Assembly (NCBI GenBank): GCA_026709085.1
Contig: JAPOTR010000025.1
Span: 20,126-78,847 of the forward strand
Length of the DNA: 58,722 nt
Direction: 5' to 3'
Source: Cyanobacteria bacterium MAG CAR3_bin_5
GTDB taxonomy: Bacteria > Cyanobacteriota > Cyanobacteriia > PCC-6307 > Cyanobiaceae
The translations under genes were made by a program, and so were the position numbers. Below, piece after piece: positions 9,016-20,271 of this stretch. The notes below the pieces were generated by a model, which saw nothing but the letters and a program-made list of their open reading frames with translations, ran no database searches and was not told the origin of the DNA. Each line of letters starts with the position of its first letter. Within the stretch, counting starts at the first letter, position 1.

Positions 9016-9974
9016 GAAACTGCCACCGTGGCGCCGCCGCAGGAACTGCCGTTGCCTGCGGTGCAGCCAAAACAGTGGTCACCGGTGTGGATGCTGTGCC
9101 CGGCCAGGGATTCGGGCATCACGTCGGCAATGGCGCATCCCGACAGGGGCATATCCAGCATCTGGTTGAAGTCGCAATCATAGAGTTTGCCGTTGGGGGC
9201 AACGGACAGGGTGTCGCGGCACATGAGCCCCCGCACGGCGCAGGGATTGAAGGCGTTTTCCAGCATCTGCTGGTAGCTCTCCAGGCGCCCTTCCTCCACC
9301 AACCAGTCCCGGAAGCGGGCAATGGGCATATTGGTCAGCCCGATGAGTCGATCAAACGTGACCCCGTGCTCCGCCAGCCCCTGACGCCACTGGTCGGTGA
9401 TCTGGTCACAAAGCGGCTGGAGGCGATCCCCGTCGGGATTGGTCATCAGGGTGAGCTGGCGGTGGGGATCGCCCGTGCCGTAGCCCGCGGCCCGGAGGCG
9501 GCGCAGACCTTCCAGAGACTGCTCCCAACTGCCGTCCCCCCGCTGCCGGTCCGATCTCTCCTGCTGCCAATGGGGGAGACTGGCCACTACCTCCACCTGG
9601 TGATCCGCCAGCCACCGGGGCAAGTCCCGATAGCCGGGCGCCAGCAGAATGGTGAGGTTGCAGCGGTCGATCACGGGAATGTTCCGTGCCCGCGCCGCCC
9701 GCACCAACTCCCGGAAACGGCGATGCATTTCCGGCGCCCCCCCGGTCAGATCCACGCATTGGGGCTGGAGACGGTCCATGGCGGCAATGCACTGGCGGAC
9801 CACTTCGTCCGGCATCTGGGTGGCTCCTTGATCCGGCCCGGCCCCCACATGGCAATGGCTGCAACGCATGTTGCAGAGGCGGCCGAGATTGAGTTGCAGC
9901 ACACGAAGCGTTTGGGACCGCTCCAGGCGCTGGCCCGCTGCAGCTAGGCGGATATTGAAGGTGCTGGCAACCAT
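9012..9974 (-). CDS. arsS: Radical SAM protein, arsenosugar biosynthesis ArsS-like (DUF3641)
   Basis: A 320-residue radical SAM enzyme. The N-terminal cluster motif CNMRCSHC (CxxxCxxC) near residue 36 binds the [4Fe-4S]-SAM centre, followed by LTGGAPEMH. The C-terminal part is cysteine-rich: NPCAVRGLMCRDTLSVAPNGKLYDCDFNQML and CFGCTAGNGSSCGG, matching the ArsS/DUF3641 family that adds the 5'-deoxyadenosyl group during arsenosugar formation. The start MVASTFN at 9974 overlaps the end of the upstream GH57 gene by 31 bases, suggesting coupling. Its 3' end overlaps the convergent RNase-like gene by 4 bases. ArsM is not in the window. Confidence 0.88.
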   Translation of the reverse strand: MVASTFNIRLAAAGQRLERSQTLRVLQLNLGRLCNMRCSHCHVGAGPDQGATQMPDEVVRQCIAAMDRLQPQCVDLTGGAPEMHRRFRELVRAARARNIPVIDRCNLTILLAPGYRDLPRWLADHQVEVVASLPHWQQERSDRQRGDGSWEQSLEGLRRLRAAGYGTGDPHRQLTLMTNPDGDRLQPLCDQITDQWRQGLAEHGVTFDRLIGLTNMPIARFRDWLVEEGRLESYQQMLENAFNPCAVRGLMCRDTLSVAPNGKLYDCDFNQMLDMPLSGCAIADVMPESLAGHSIHTGDHCFGCTAGNGSSCGGATVAVS

Positions 9975-11524
9975 GGCTTGAGAGGAAGGTCTGGGAACAG
10001 GTTGTCTTCTGCTTCTACAGCTTTCAACCAGGCTGGCGGGGGCCCCTGGCCGGAGTCCAAGGCATCGGCCAGGGTCTGGAAGCGTTCCCCATGGCGATGA
10101 ATCTGCTCCCGGGCCAGATCCGTCGTGGTGCCGGAACGGAGGATGAAACTCCAATCCGAACTTTGCAGGAGCAAAAGCTCCCGGGCCGCTTGGCGCAGGA
10201 GGCGCTGCCCCTGTTTGTGGCGCCCATGGGTGGCCGCCAGCCTCTCCATGCGCAGCCCGCAGCGATGCCAGAGGGGAACCGCCCAGGCGTTGGCATCGTT
10301 CAGCCAGTAGCTGTGGTAGCCCCCTTGCCCCCAACTGGAGGGGGCCGGACGGCAGAGTTGCAACTGGGGAGAATCCTCCAGGCAACGGCGCAGGGTGGCG
10401 AACCTGAGTTGCTGTCTGGGCGCCTCCCGCCACAGGGCGGCAAGGAACTGGGGACCCTCGTACCACCAGTGGCCAAACAACTCCGCATCAAAGGGGGCCA
10501 CCACAAGGGGGGGCTGGCTTCCCATGGCGGCCTGCAACCGCCTCAACTGCCGGACGCGCCCTTGCACGTAGTCTTCCGCATCCGCCTGAGCCTGACGCCC
10601 GGCCTCCTCGGGACTGTAGGGGGGCTTGTGCTCCAAGGGGCAGGAGGGTGGCCCCACCGCATGCAGCTTGAGGCCCAGGGGGCGGGCATCGGCAATGGCC
10701 GTCTCCTGCAACTGCTCCGGGGTCAGATCCCAACCCAGATCCCGGTAGAACTCCCGGTAGCAGGCTTGCCCCGGATAGCCGTCCCGGGCCGACCACACAG
10801 GCAACGTGGCGGTGCTGTCCCGCCCCACAAACGCCACGGCGCCCGGTGAGCAGATGGGGGCATAGATCCCGTAACGGGGGCGGGGCAGGGCCTGAAGCAA
10901 CCCGTGGGCATCCAGAACGGCGTAGCGCAACCCTTCCGCCGCCATCAGCCGATCCAGCCCCTCGAAGTAGGCGCACTCCGGCAGCCAGATGCCCAAGGGG
11001 GCGCAGCCAAGATGGTGGCGGTGATGCTCCACGGCAACCCGAAGCTGGGCCACAACAGCGGAGCGGGGCTCACGCAATAACGGCAGATAGCCATGGGTGG
11101 CGCCGCAGGTGAGCAGATCCAGCACCCCCTGCCGCTGCAACTCCTGGAACGCAGGGATCAGCCGCCCCCGCAGTTGGCGCCAGAACGCCAGCATGGCCGC
11201 CAGGTGTTGGCTCAGGTGCGCCGCAGCATGGTGATGCCGTTCTGGCGCCCATTCCAGAATCCGCTGCCGGCACGCGACCCAGTTGGGAAAACGGTCACAG
11301 AGCAACGGATCCGCCAGCATGGCCAGCAGGGTGGGAGAGAGGCTGAGGCTGAGGGCCGGGGATTGTTGAGGATCCTCCGCACTGCGTTGCAGATGGTGGA
11401 GCAGGGGAAGGTAACTCTCCAGAACAGCCTGGTGGAACCAGTCCTCCTGCAAACTGCCCGCCTGCAGGCGGCGCACAAACGGTAGATGGCCGTGCAGCAC
11501 CAGTGCGAGGTGTCCTGCTGCCAT
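9944..11524 (-). CDS. Glycoside hydrolase family 57 protein (1,4-alpha-glucan branching enzyme type)
   Basis: A 526-residue GH57 protein, probably a glycogen branching enzyme. The N-terminus [14 protein letters not shown] is the GH57 first block. [17 protein letters not shown] holds the W-x-P-E-x-Y block carrying the expected catalytic region. [17 protein letters not shown] is the acid-bearing FDxELFGHWWxEG block. A C-terminal helical part includes [22 protein letters not shown], typical for this branch. Length agrees with the ~530-residue GH57/DUF1957 enzymes. Start at 11524 ([10 protein letters not shown]) is preferred, with an alternative ten codons upstream. Confidence 0.9.
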   Translation of the reverse strand: MAAGHLALVLHGHLPFVRRLQAGSLQEDWFHQAVLESYLPLLHHLQRSAEDPQQSPALSLSLSPTLLAMLADPLLCDRFPNWVACRQRILEWAPERHHHAAAHLSQHLAAMLAFWRQLRGRLIPAFQELQRQGVLDLLTCGATHGYLPLLREPRSAVVAQLRVAVEHHRHHLGCAPLGIWLPECAYFEGLDRLMAAEGLRYAVLDAHGLLQALPRPRYGIYAPICSPGAVAFVGRDSTATLPVWSARDGYPGQACYREFYRDLGWDLTPEQLQETAIADARPLGLKLHAVGPPSCPLEHKPPYSPEEAGRQAQADAEDYVQGRVRQLRRLQAAMGSQPPLVVAPFDAELFGHWWYEGPQFLAALWREAPRQQLRFATLRRCLEDSPQLQLCRPAPSSWGQGGYHSYWLNDANAWAVPLWHRCGLRMERLAATHGRHKQGQRLLRQAARELLLLQSSDWSFILRSGTTTDLAREQIHRHGERFQTLADALDSGQGPPPAWLKAVEAEDNLFPDLPLKPWLPAPSISA

Positions 11525-11653
11525 GGCCTTTGCTGCTTGCTGCACTGGGTTCAAACATTACGCCGGCCTTGTCCCGATGCGCTTAAAATGAACCAACTCA
11601 CAATGATTCCGCGCAGGATGTCTTCTCCTCGCTCACTTGCGCTGCCTGAGACC

Positions 11654-13294
11654 ATGCGGGCCAAGGATCCCGGGCGCGTTCTCATTTTCGATACCACCCT
11701 CCGGGACGGGGAGCAGTCCCCGGGCGCCAGCCTCAACCTGGAGGAAAAGCTTGTTATTGCCCAGCAACTGGCCCGGCTCAACGTGGACATCATCGAAGCC
11801 GGTTTCCCCTTTGCCAGCGAAGGGGACTTTGCCGCCGTACAACGGATCGCCGACGTGGTGGGCGCCGAGAACGGCCCGGTGATCTGCGGGCTCTCCCGGG
11901 CCGCCAAAGGGGACATTGAAGCCTGTGCCAAGGCCATTGCTCCGGCGGCCCGTCAGCGCATCCACACCTTCATCGCCACCAGCGACATTCATCTCAAGCA
12001 CAAGCTGCGCAGAACCCGCCGCGAGGTGCTGGAGATCGTGCCCGAGATGGTCGCCCATGCCGCATCCTTCTGCAGCGACGTGGAATTCTCCTGCGAAGAC
12101 GCCGCCCGCAGCGACCCGGAATTCCTTTACGAGGTGATCGAGGCCGCCATTGGGGCAGGGGCCACCACCATCAACATCCCCGACACCGTGGGATACACCA
12201 CGCCGGAAGAGTTTGCCCAACTGATCAGGGGCATTGACGCCCATGTGCCCAACATGGATCAGGCGGTGATCTCCGTTCACGGTCACAACGACCTGGGGTT
12301 GGTGGTGGCCAACTTCCTGGCGGCCCTGCGGGCCGGCGCCCGCCAACTGGAATGCACCATCAACGGCATCGGCGAACGGGCCGGTAATGCCGCCCTGGAG
12401 GAACTGGTCATGGCCATGCATGTGCGCCGCCAGCTTTTCAATCCCCTCCTGGGCCGCCCGGCCGATAGTGAAGAGCCCCTGACGGCCATTAACACGGAAG
12501 AGATTTACCGCACCTCCAGGCTGGTTTCCAACCTCACGGGCATGCTGGTGCAGCCCAACAAGGCTGTCGTGGGGGGCAACGCCTTTGCCCATGAGTCCGG
12601 CATCCACCAGGACGGTGTGCTCAAGAACCGCACCACCTACGAGATCATGGACGCCCGCACCATCGGTCTCAAGCACAATCGCATCAGCCTGGGCAAGCTG
12701 TCCGGCCGCAACGCCTTCCGTAGCCGTCTGGAGGAGCTGGGATACAATCTCGCTCCGGAGGATCTCGCCCAGGCCTTCCGTCGCTTCAAGGAGTTGGCGG
12801 ACCGCAAGCGGGACATCACCGACCTGGATCTGCAAACCATCGTCAGCGATCAGGCGCAGCAGGTGGATGCCACCTACAAGCTCAAGCTGGTGCAGGTGAG
12901 TTGCGGCACCAACCTGCGCCCCACCGCCACGGTCACCCTGGAGGACAGCCAGGGAGGCCAGGCCACCACGGCGGCCATTGGCACGGGTCCGGTGGATGCG
13001 GTGTACCGCGCCATTGACGAGTTGGTGAAGGTGCCCAACGAACTGGTGGAGTTCAGCATCCAGGCGGTCACCGAGGGGATTGACGCCCTGGGGGTGGTCA
13101 CCATTCGCGTGCGCCAGGGGGAGGTGCTCTGCTCCGGCTATTCCGCCGATACCGACGTGGTGGTGGCATCGGCCCAGGCCTTCGTGGCCGCCATCAACCG
13201 ACTGCTGGCCCTGGGGCGGAACCCCTCCATCCATCCCCAGCACACTGCGGTGGCGGAGGCTCAGCCGGACAAGGCCATGGCGTCCTCCCCCTGA
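11654..13294 (+). CDS. leuA: 2-isopropylmalate synthase
   Basis: First committed enzyme of leucine synthesis, condensing acetyl-CoA with 2-oxoisovalerate. The catalytic TIM barrel begins [19 protein letters not shown] and includes [19 protein letters not shown] with the metal-binding HxH motif and [14 protein letters not shown]. The C-terminal allosteric domain ([14 protein letters not shown] onwards) senses leucine. The chosen ATG gives 546 residues, slightly above the usual ~540; several in-frame ATGs upstream (11588, 11603, 11618) would add 12-22 residues. The 3' end overlaps the convergent lipoate-ligase gene by 34 bases. Confidence 0.95.
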   Translation: MRAKDPGRVLIFDTTLRDGEQSPGASLNLEEKLVIAQQLARLNVDIIEAGFPFASEGDFAAVQRIADVVGAENGPVICGLSRAAKGDIEACAKAIAPAARQRIHTFIATSDIHLKHKLRRTRREVLEIVPEMVAHAASFCSDVEFSCEDAARSDPEFLYEVIEAAIGAGATTINIPDTVGYTTPEEFAQLIRGIDAHVPNMDQAVISVHGHNDLGLVVANFLAALRAGARQLECTINGIGERAGNAALEELVMAMHVRRQLFNPLLGRPADSEEPLTAINTEEIYRTSRLVSNLTGMLVQPNKAVVGGNAFAHESGIHQDGVLKNRTTYEIMDARTIGLKHNRISLGKLSGRNAFRSRLEELGYNLAPEDLAQAFRRFKELADRKRDITDLDLQTIVSDQAQQVDATYKLKLVQVSCGTNLRPTATVTLEDSQGGQATTAAIGTGPVDAVYRAIDELVKVPNELVEFSIQAVTEGIDALGVVTIRVRQGEVLCSGYSADTDVVVASAQAFVAAINRLLALGRNPSIHPQHTAVAEAQPDKAMASSP

Positions 13295-14049
13295 GGCGGC
13301 GCCGGACACTCCCCCATGGGCAGCCGGGCCATGGTTGTCCATGTGCGGGGGCTGAGATGCCGGCAGCGCCATTGCCCCAGGCCCAGTTGCTCCATGAGTG
13401 CCTGACGGAGCAACTGCTGGAGGTTGTGCAACCCCGAGAGGCGCAGTGGCAGTCCTGAGGGCGGCGCCTGGCCGAACACCTGTTGCCACAGCAGGGAAGG
13501 CGGGGAGCGCAGCACCATCTCCCCATGTTGGAGCAGGGCGTGCCGGCTGCGGCGCTGGGCGCTGCCAATGCGCTTGGCGCCGTCCCTGGCGTCCACCAGA
13601 TCCGCAGCGGTGGCGCGGTCAAAGCAATTACTGCTGGTGGGCCTTGCGGGTTCCTGGCCGAAGACCAGGGGATGCCCCAACTGGCCAAAGACCTGCTGTA
13701 ACCAACGGCAGCAGAAACGATAGCGCTCCACCCCGGCGCCGGCAGGCGTCATGGTGACGGGCAACACCAGGGCATAGGTGAGTCCGCCCCCATGAAGAAC
13801 CGCCGAACCGCCGCTGGGGCGCCGCACCAGCTCCAGATGACCCTGGTGGGCCAGGGCATCCCATCGGGCCGGGTAGGTGTACTGATGGCGGCCCAGGGAG
13901 AGACATGGCCATGGCCAGTGGTAAAACCGCAGCACAGGCCCCAGCACACCGGCATCAACAGCCTTGAGCAGCCAGTGGTCCACGGTCATCTGCCAGGCCC
14001 CTTGCAACGTCAGTTCAGGCAACACCACCAGTTCTGCGGGGGCGCTCAC
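13261..14049 (-). CDS. Lipoate-protein ligase A / biotin-lipoate transferase family protein
   Basis: A 262-residue BPL/LPL-family protein that probably attaches lipoyl groups to E2 or GcvH proteins. Family blocks seen are [51 protein letters not shown] (the RRxSGGxxVxHGxG core) and [26 protein letters not shown] at 14049 overlaps the stop of the CRR6 gene (GTGA), so translational coupling is likely and the longer upstream frame is not used. Confidence 0.85.
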   Translation of the reverse strand: MSAPAELVVLPELTLQGAWQMTVDHWLLKAVDAGVLGPVLRFYHWPWPCLSLGRHQYTYPARWDALAHQGHLELVRRPSGGSAVLHGGGLTYALVLPVTMTPAGAGVERYRFCCRWLQQVFGQLGHPLVFGQEPARPTSSNCFDRATAADLVDARDGAKRIGSAQRRSRHALLQHGEMVLRSPPSLLWQQVFGQAPPSGLPLRLSGLHNLQQLLRQALMEQLGLGQWRCRHLSPRTWTTMARLPMGECPAPPQGEDAMALSG

Positions 14050-14549
14050 GGCGGTGCGGGATACCGGACGCCGTCGATCATGGTCCAGAAGGAGCGATCC
14101 AGAGCAAAGCCCAGCACGGACGCCATCTGCTCCAGGCGCCGTCTTCCGCTGAGGCCATGGCTGTGGCACCACCGATCCAGCATCATCAGACGAGTGGTGA
14201 TCCACAATTCCAGGGCTTCCGGATGGAAACGGATCCCCTCGCTGGCGTGAAAGCCGTGGGGAACCACCATGGCCACGTAGCGGCTCAGTTGGCCGGTGCC
14301 CCGCTCCAACAACAGGGGCAGCCATGGGCAATGCTGATCCACGCACAGGTGCCAGAGGCGAACTTCGGGAATTTCCGAGAGTTCACGGGGATCCTCCAGC
14401 GGGCGGTCCCAGGTAACGGCCAGCGCCACTTGGCCTTCCAGGGCCAGGAGTTCTGCAGCAGAGCGGCGCCAGAGGGGCGCCATGGGGCGCAGGTCCAGGC
14501 GCTCCATGGCCTGGCGATCCAGGGAAATGACCGACCGGGAGGTGTCCAT
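14046..14549 (-). CDS. crr6: CRR6-family NDH-1 assembly factor (DUF1817)
   Basis: A 167-residue cyanobacterial/plastid protein of the chlororespiratory-reduction-6 family, needed for maturation of NdhI in the photosynthetic NDH-1 complex. Visible family features include VRLWHLCVDQHCPWLPLLLERGTGQLSRYVA and GIRFHPEALELWI. It is cytoplasmic by composition. The stop overlaps the GTG of the lipoate-ligase gene. ndhH, a subunit of the same complex, lies elsewhere in the window. Confidence 0.8.
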   Translation of the reverse strand: MDTSRSVISLDRQAMERLDLRPMAPLWRRSAAELLALEGQVALAVTWDRPLEDPRELSEIPEVRLWHLCVDQHCPWLPLLLERGTGQLSRYVAMVVPHGFHASEGIRFHPEALELWITTRLMMLDRWCHSHGLSGRRRLEQMASVLGFALDRSFWTMIDGVRYPAPP

Positions 14550-14555
14550 GGGGCC

Positions 14556-15066
14556 TCAGGATTGACCCGCGCCCGCCGCACTACGGCGGATGCGACGGCT
14601 CACGTTGACGGCATAATGGCCAACCGTTCCAGGGAGCGACTGGCAAGGGCGATCCACCATAGAATACCGCCCTGAAAAGCAGGGTTTGTGGCCCTGGGCA
14701 GCCTTGGTCAAGACAACAGCCTCCCGTGACATGGACTGAAGCTGGCGCCCCTTGGTGAGTTGCTCGTAGATGTTGCCATAGTCCCGGTCCACCAGGGCGT
14801 CCAGGGCAACGAGCCGTTGCCCGGCGCTGGTGTCGTAACAACTGAGGGCTTCAAGGGCCATTCCACCATGGAGCCAAGGCGCAGCGCCTGAAGTCTGAGG
14901 TCCCGTTGCTTGCCAGGGAACGGCCGCCGCAGCATGGTCAAGGACTCCTCCATGGCAAGGCGCAAGGCTTGGCCCTGGCGGAGCGCAAACAGGGGCAAAC
15001 AGGCCTGGGCCGATTCTACGCCTTGTAACAGACCCTGGAAACCCCGGTTGCCGTGCCTGAGAATGG
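14556..15066 (-). pseudogene. Frameshifted hypothetical gene upstream of crr6
   Basis: On the minus strand one frame reads IEVLSILRHGNRGFQGLLQ onward to LRLQALRLGSMVE near 14865. The neighbouring frame continues as ALEALSCYDTSAGQRL and VDRDYGNIYEQLTKGRQL before ending at 14556. Each half looks protein-like up to the switch and poor beyond it, so one coding sequence with a single-base frameshift near 14861-14867 is the simplest reading. No family is recognised. It ends 7 bases before crr6 starts and would head that operon. Confidence 0.4.
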
Positions 15067-15223
15067 ACAGGACTTCAATCCGTGTTTATCTGTGGACCAG
15101 ACACAGGTTTTTATCGCCCTGGTGGTGGCTCTTCACGCAATGGTGCTGGCCGTTCGCCTTTCTGTCGCTTTGTATCGCGCCTGAGCATCGATTCCAATCC
15201 AGGCATGATGCTTCCCTGACGCC

Positions 15224-15514
15224 ATGCCGCAAAAGCGCGACGAGTGCCTCCTGAGTCTGCTGAGTCTGGGCATCAAGCTTGGCGTGATTCTGGTGGCCTC
15301 GGTCAGTTGCAGCAAGCTGACTGTTGCTCACCAGCGCACCCGCGCCCTCTATCGGGAGGTGGAGGTCGAGTATGCACGGCAGCAGGAGCATCTCCTTGCG
15401 GCCCGTCGCGCCTTCCACCAGATCTTCCAGATTGACCATGGAGGCGGCCGCCGGCGGGTGGTGTGGGATCTCCCGTCAGAGGATCCCGGACAGCCTGCAG
15501 TGGGTTCACCATAG
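15224..15514 (+). CDS. Small membrane-anchored coiled-coil protein, unknown
   Basis: A 96-residue protein with an N-terminal membrane helix (LLSLLSLGIKLGVILVASVS) followed by a charged, probably helical stretch (ALYREVEVEYARQQEHLLAARRAFHQIF). The layout resembles short FtsL/FtsB-like or other cyanobacterial hypothetical proteins, but no family is recognised. ATG at 15224 directly precedes the charged cap of the helix. It lies 70 bases upstream of por in the same direction. Confidence 0.55.
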   Translation: MPQKRDECLLSLLSLGIKLGVILVASVSCSKLTVAHQRTRALYREVEVEYARQQEHLLAARRAFHQIFQIDHGGGRRRVVWDLPSEDPGQPAVGSP

Positions 15515-15559
15515 GGGTGTCCAGAGCCTCCCCCACTGTCTCAACAAGGCCCAGGGTGA

Positions 15560-16630
<1,071 letters not shown>

Positions 16631-16660
16631 CGCCTTCGGGAGCACTTCAGGGGCAACACT

Positions 16661-17500
16661 TCAAGCCCCAACGTCTTCCAGACCCGCCAGGAGGGGCGCC
16701 GCCTCGGCTGCCGTGATCCTGCCCCCCTGCAATTCCTCCTCCAGACGTTGCCGCAGAAGATGCCGGTGACGGAACTGGGCCGCCAACTGGTGGAGCGCCG
16801 CCACGGCCCGGGGCGTTCCCCGACAGGCAAGCCAGCAGTCCAGCAGCAGGTTGATGCTGGCTTCCGTGCCGATACAGCCCAGGGCATGGAGGGCCGCCTC
16901 CCACACCGGCTCCGGGGAATCCCCTTGCAGCACGTGGGCGAGGCGGGCAACCAGCAGGGGTTCGTTGCGGCGCTGCAGCAGGCGGATGGCGGCAATGGCC
17001 ACAGGGGGGCGGATGTCCCCCAGCAGGGGCTCGGCAAGCTGGAGAAGCTGGGGCGCCGTCAGCAGGCGGGCATGAAATTGCAGAAGCTCCACCCCGGCCA
17101 GCCGCATGGCCTGGCCGGGGTGGAGCAGGGCCTCCCGGATCACCGGAAGGGGTACGCGCCGTCCCCAGCCCGCCAGGGAGCGGAGCAGTGCCAGGCGGTC
17201 CACACCAGGATCATCCAGGTAATGGAGGAGGGCGTCCCGGGCAGCCTGCTGATGGGTCATGGCCAGGGCCATCAGCAACTCCGGCTGGGGACCGTACTGC
17301 TCGATCAGCGCCAAGCAGGGCTGCAGACCCCCCTCGTTCTGCATCCCCAGGCGTTCCGCCAGGGCCAAGCGCAGCTCCTGGGAGCGTTCAGGGTGAAAGA
17401 ACCGGGCCAACTCCTGGGGGGTGAGCCTGCAGGGGCGCCGGCCCAAGCACTGCCACACCAGAGCGTCAGCAGTGCCTGGGCCGGTCTGGGCAGCAGCCAT
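16661..17500 (-). CDS. HEAT-repeat protein of the nitrite-assimilation cluster
   Basis: A 279-residue, mostly helical protein of HEAT/PBS-lyase-like repeats, for example LLMALAMTHQQAARDALLHY, AIAAIRLLQRRNEPLLVARL and AALHALGCIGTEASINLLLD. No catalytic motif is seen. It follows focA by 21 bases on the same strand and so sits third in a nirA-focA-HEAT operon. A role in nitrite reductase or transporter assembly is inferred from position only. Confidence 0.7.
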   Translation of the reverse strand: MAAAQTGPGTADALVWQCLGRRPCRLTPQELARFFHPERSQELRLALAERLGMQNEGGLQPCLALIEQYGPQPELLMALAMTHQQAARDALLHYLDDPGVDRLALLRSLAGWGRRVPLPVIREALLHPGQAMRLAGVELLQFHARLLTAPQLLQLAEPLLGDIRPPVAIAAIRLLQRRNEPLLVARLAHVLQGDSPEPVWEAALHALGCIGTEASINLLLDCWLACRGTPRAVAALHQLAAQFRHRHLLRQRLEEELQGGRITAAEAAPLLAGLEDVGA

Positions 17501-17521
17501 GGAGAGGGACGGGACAGTGAA

Positions 17522-18421
17522 TCAACGGGCGCCCAACTGCGCGGCCAACTCACGGGCCAGCTTGGTGTCTTTGACGTCAGGCAGGCTGGCCAGGGGGGAG
17601 CGGTGGGTGCTGTAGAACACCATACCGATAAACACCATGCCTCCAAACACGTTGCCCACGGTGACGGGTAAAAAGTTCCAGAAGAACACGTCAGCAAAAC
17701 TGACGCCGGATCCCAGCAGCGGACCGGTGGTGTGCAGGAACATGTTGACCACAATGTGCTCCATTCCCAGGGTTTGGAATGCGGTGATGGGCAGCCAACA
17801 GGCCAGCAGTTTGCCGGGTACGCTCTTGCTCACCAGGGCCATGGTCACCCCCAGGCACACCAACCAGTTGGCGACCACACCCCGCAGGATGGCCAGCAGA
17901 AATCCCATTGCCTCCAGCTCTTTATATTTAACAATGACGTTGGCGCGGTTCAGATTGATAATGGTTTGGGCCACACCCTGCCAGACACCCCCATCGGCGG
18001 TAGGCTCCACGGTCCCCGCGCTGGTGAGGCTGATGGCCATGATGCCCGCCACCAGGGCACAACCCAGGAAATTGCCAAGCCACACCCAAAGCCAGTTGCG
18101 GAATGTTTTGTTCCAGGTGCTTTTGCCGGCCCAGGTGGCCATGGGGAGGAGGGCGAAGTTACCGGTCACCAGCTCCATGCCAAACAGCACAATGCTGGCA
18201 AAGCCGAAGGGGAACAGTACGGAACCCAGGAAGGGGAGCCCGCTTTGCCTGGCCACCGTCAGGGCCAGAGCGGTGGCCAGGCCCAGAATGGAGCCGGAAT
18301 AAAATCCCCGCAACAGCAGGTCCTTGGCGCTGACAAGGGATTTCTTGCCGCCAGCGGCAATCATGCCGTCCACCAATTCATTGGGGAGGACATAGTCCAT
18401 CTCGCTTACAGAGTTGGCCAT
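17522..18421 (-). CDS. focA: Formate/nitrite transporter family protein
   Basis: A 299-residue inner-membrane channel of the FNT family with six hydrophobic segments. Typical blocks are ALTVARQSGLPFLGSVLFPFGFASIVLFGMELVTGNFALLP split over helices 2-3, NWLWVWLGNFLGCALVAGIM, VVANWLVCLGVTMA and FQTLGMEHIVVNMF followed by FWNFLPVTVGNVFGG. Its position between nirA and the HEAT gene indicates nitrite rather than formate as substrate. The leader up to nirA is 115 bases. Confidence 0.92.
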   Translation of the reverse strand: MANSVSEMDYVLPNELVDGMIAAGGKKSLVSAKDLLLRGFYSGSILGLATALALTVARQSGLPFLGSVLFPFGFASIVLFGMELVTGNFALLPMATWAGKSTWNKTFRNWLWVWLGNFLGCALVAGIMAISLTSAGTVEPTADGGVWQGVAQTIINLNRANVIVKYKELEAMGFLLAILRGVVANWLVCLGVTMALVSKSVPGKLLACWLPITAFQTLGMEHIVVNMFLHTTGPLLGSGVSFADVFFWNFLPVTVGNVFGGMVFIGMVFYSTHRSPLASLPDVKDTKLARELAAQLGAR

Positions 18422-18536
18422 AGTGATCTGGAAGTCAGAAGAAAATTGGATAAATTGTTAGGATTTATCAAGGCGTCTCTGAACAAACATCTTCTCCGAA
18501 AACTTCGAAGCGCTCCCGGCAGAAGTGGAAATTCTG

Positions 18537-20084
18537 TCAAGCTGCAGTCGTGGTTTTTGGCGTGGCGCCGTAGTGCTCCATCAGCAGCTCTTTCAAGGCT
18601 GCATTCACTTCACTTTTAGGCACACGTTTGCGCACCATTTCACCAAGGCTGGGTTGGTCCCCCTGACTACCACCAAGGGTGATGTCATAGGCTTCCACCA
18701 TGCCCTGATCGGTTTTGGCCCTGGTTCCGGTGAGGCCAATGGCGCCCATATAGGCCTGGCCACAGGAATTGGGACAACCGGTCCAGTGGATTTTCACCTC
18801 CTGGGGCAGATTCAGATCCTCGTCCAGGGCCGTTGCTGTGGCCATGGCCTGGTCCTTGGTGTTGGTGAGGGCAAAACCGCAGTAGCTGGAGCCGGTGCAG
18901 GACACGGTTCCCGCGGAAACTCCCCGGGGATGCAGCGGGTAGCGCTGCAGGAAAGGCTCGGCCGTGAAAGCCCCCAGTTTGTGGTCCGGGATGCCGGGAA
19001 TCAATGCGTTCTGATCTTCGGTAAAGCGCACCTCCCCACAGCCGTAGGCGCGGGACAGCCGGGCCAGTTCCTGCATGGCGCCACAACTGAGCCGACCAAC
19101 GGGCACATGGAGCCCCGCCACGTTCAAGCCCGGTTGCTTCTGTGGCTGGATGCCGTACAGGTTGCGGGGTTGCTGGTTAAACACTGATCCGGGATCCGGC
19201 GCCAGCGGCCCGAAGCGCTCCTCCACCATGGCCCGGAACCCCTCCACGCCCACGGCATCCAGATAGAACCGGAAACGACCCTTGGGACGCTTGCTGCGCT
19301 CGCCGTTGTCGCGCCACAGACCACAGACCACGCCGGTCATGCGGCAAGCCTGATCCAGGGGAATCCAGGCATTGAGGGGGACGGCATAGGCATTCAGAAC
19401 GGAGGAGAGCACCCCCCCCACCCAGACGCCAAACCCCAGCACCCCGTCCTTCTCCACGGGATGGAACACAATATCGTTGTGCAGAAGGAAGTTATCCCTG
19501 GATCCCGCCACGGCAGTGTTCCACTTGCGGGGCAGATTGGAAAACTCCCGGTTGCCCTGACCGTGATTGGTCAGGTGATCCTGCAGTGCCTGAGTGTAGG
19601 GGCGTGTGTCGAGGATCTCGTGGGGATCGATGCCGGCCAGAGGGTTGCCGGTCACGTTGCGGGGATTGTCAAAGCCCGATTGCAGGGTGGTGATCCCCAC
19701 AGCCTTGAGCCGTTCGAGAATTTCAGGGAGATCCTCCAGCAACACTCCCCGAAGCTGGATGTTCTGGCGGGTGGTGATGTCTCCGATGCCGTCCTCCCCG
19801 TAGCGGGCCACGATGGAGGCAAACACGTTGAGCTGGTCTGCGGTGGCAATGCCGTTGGGCACCCGCAGGCGCAGCATGAACTTGCCCGGAGTCTTGGGCC
19901 GCCAGAACATTCCATACCACTTCAGCCGCAACTGAAGATCCGTGGAATCAACGTTCTCCCAGCCCAACCGGGCAAAGGTTTCCAGTTCGGAGCCAACCAG
20001 CAGGCCATCTTTTGCGGCCTTGTTCTTTTCAATCTTGTTGAGAGTCTTCCCCTCCAGGTAGGGCGGCAAAGGCGTTGTGACCAT
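18537..20084 (-). CDS. nirA: Ferredoxin-nitrite reductase
   Basis: Six-electron reduction of nitrite to ammonium, with ferredoxin as donor. The protein has two sulfite/nitrite-reductase repeats: DITTRQNIQLRGVLLEDLPEI in the first half, and in the second the siroheme-[4Fe-4S] ligand motifs CTGSSYC (Cx5C, near residue 394) and CPNSC (Cx3C, near 436). GLHVPVGRLSCGAMQELARL is also typical. The start MVTTPLPPYLEGKTLNKIEKN at 20084 gives 515 residues; an in-frame ATG lies 10 codons upstream at 20114. An NtcA-type site lies about 85-120 bases upstream. Confidence 0.95.
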   Translation of the reverse strand: MVTTPLPPYLEGKTLNKIEKNKAAKDGLLVGSELETFARLGWENVDSTDLQLRLKWYGMFWRPKTPGKFMLRLRVPNGIATADQLNVFASIVARYGEDGIGDITTRQNIQLRGVLLEDLPEILERLKAVGITTLQSGFDNPRNVTGNPLAGIDPHEILDTRPYTQALQDHLTNHGQGNREFSNLPRKWNTAVAGSRDNFLLHNDIVFHPVEKDGVLGFGVWVGGVLSSVLNAYAVPLNAWIPLDQACRMTGVVCGLWRDNGERSKRPKGRFRFYLDAVGVEGFRAMVEERFGPLAPDPGSVFNQQPRNLYGIQPQKQPGLNVAGLHVPVGRLSCGAMQELARLSRAYGCGEVRFTEDQNALIPGIPDHKLGAFTAEPFLQRYPLHPRGVSAGTVSCTGSSYCGFALTNTKDQAMATATALDEDLNLPQEVKIHWTGCPNSCGQAYMGAIGLTGTRAKTDQGMVEAYDITLGGSQGDQPSLGEMVRKRVPKSEVNAALKELLMEHYGATPKTTTAA

Positions 20085-20202
20085 GGCGTTGCAGGTAACA
20101 GGTGCAGAAGGCAACGAATGCTGTTGCAGGAGGTCACAGCGCTTCAGAAGGATAGCGTCGCTGTGTTACGAGGATTAAGCCCAGGCGTGGCCACTGGCAT
20201 CT

Positions 20203-20216
20203 GTACCTTCTGCTAC
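20203..20216. promoter_or_regulatory. NtcA-type nitrogen-control site between nirA and cobA
   Basis: The sequence matches the GTA-N8-TAC consensus exactly (gta ccttctgc tac). It lies between divergent nirA and cobA. Being palindromic it could serve either gene; spacing puts a nirA start site near 20168 if centred at -41.5. No good -10 box is visible on either side, so the promoter assignment is tentative. NtcA activation of nitrite-use genes under low ammonium is established in cyanobacteria. Confidence 0.55.
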
Positions 20217-20271
20217 ATATTCTGAACTTGCTGTTGGGCATGAATTGGAGCATCACGGACGAGGCATCTTG

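Noticed and set aside
11486..11653. N-terminal extension of leuA (56 extra codons)
   Set aside because: The extension is antisense to the start of the GH57 gene and the LeuA family begins close to [18 protein letters not shown].
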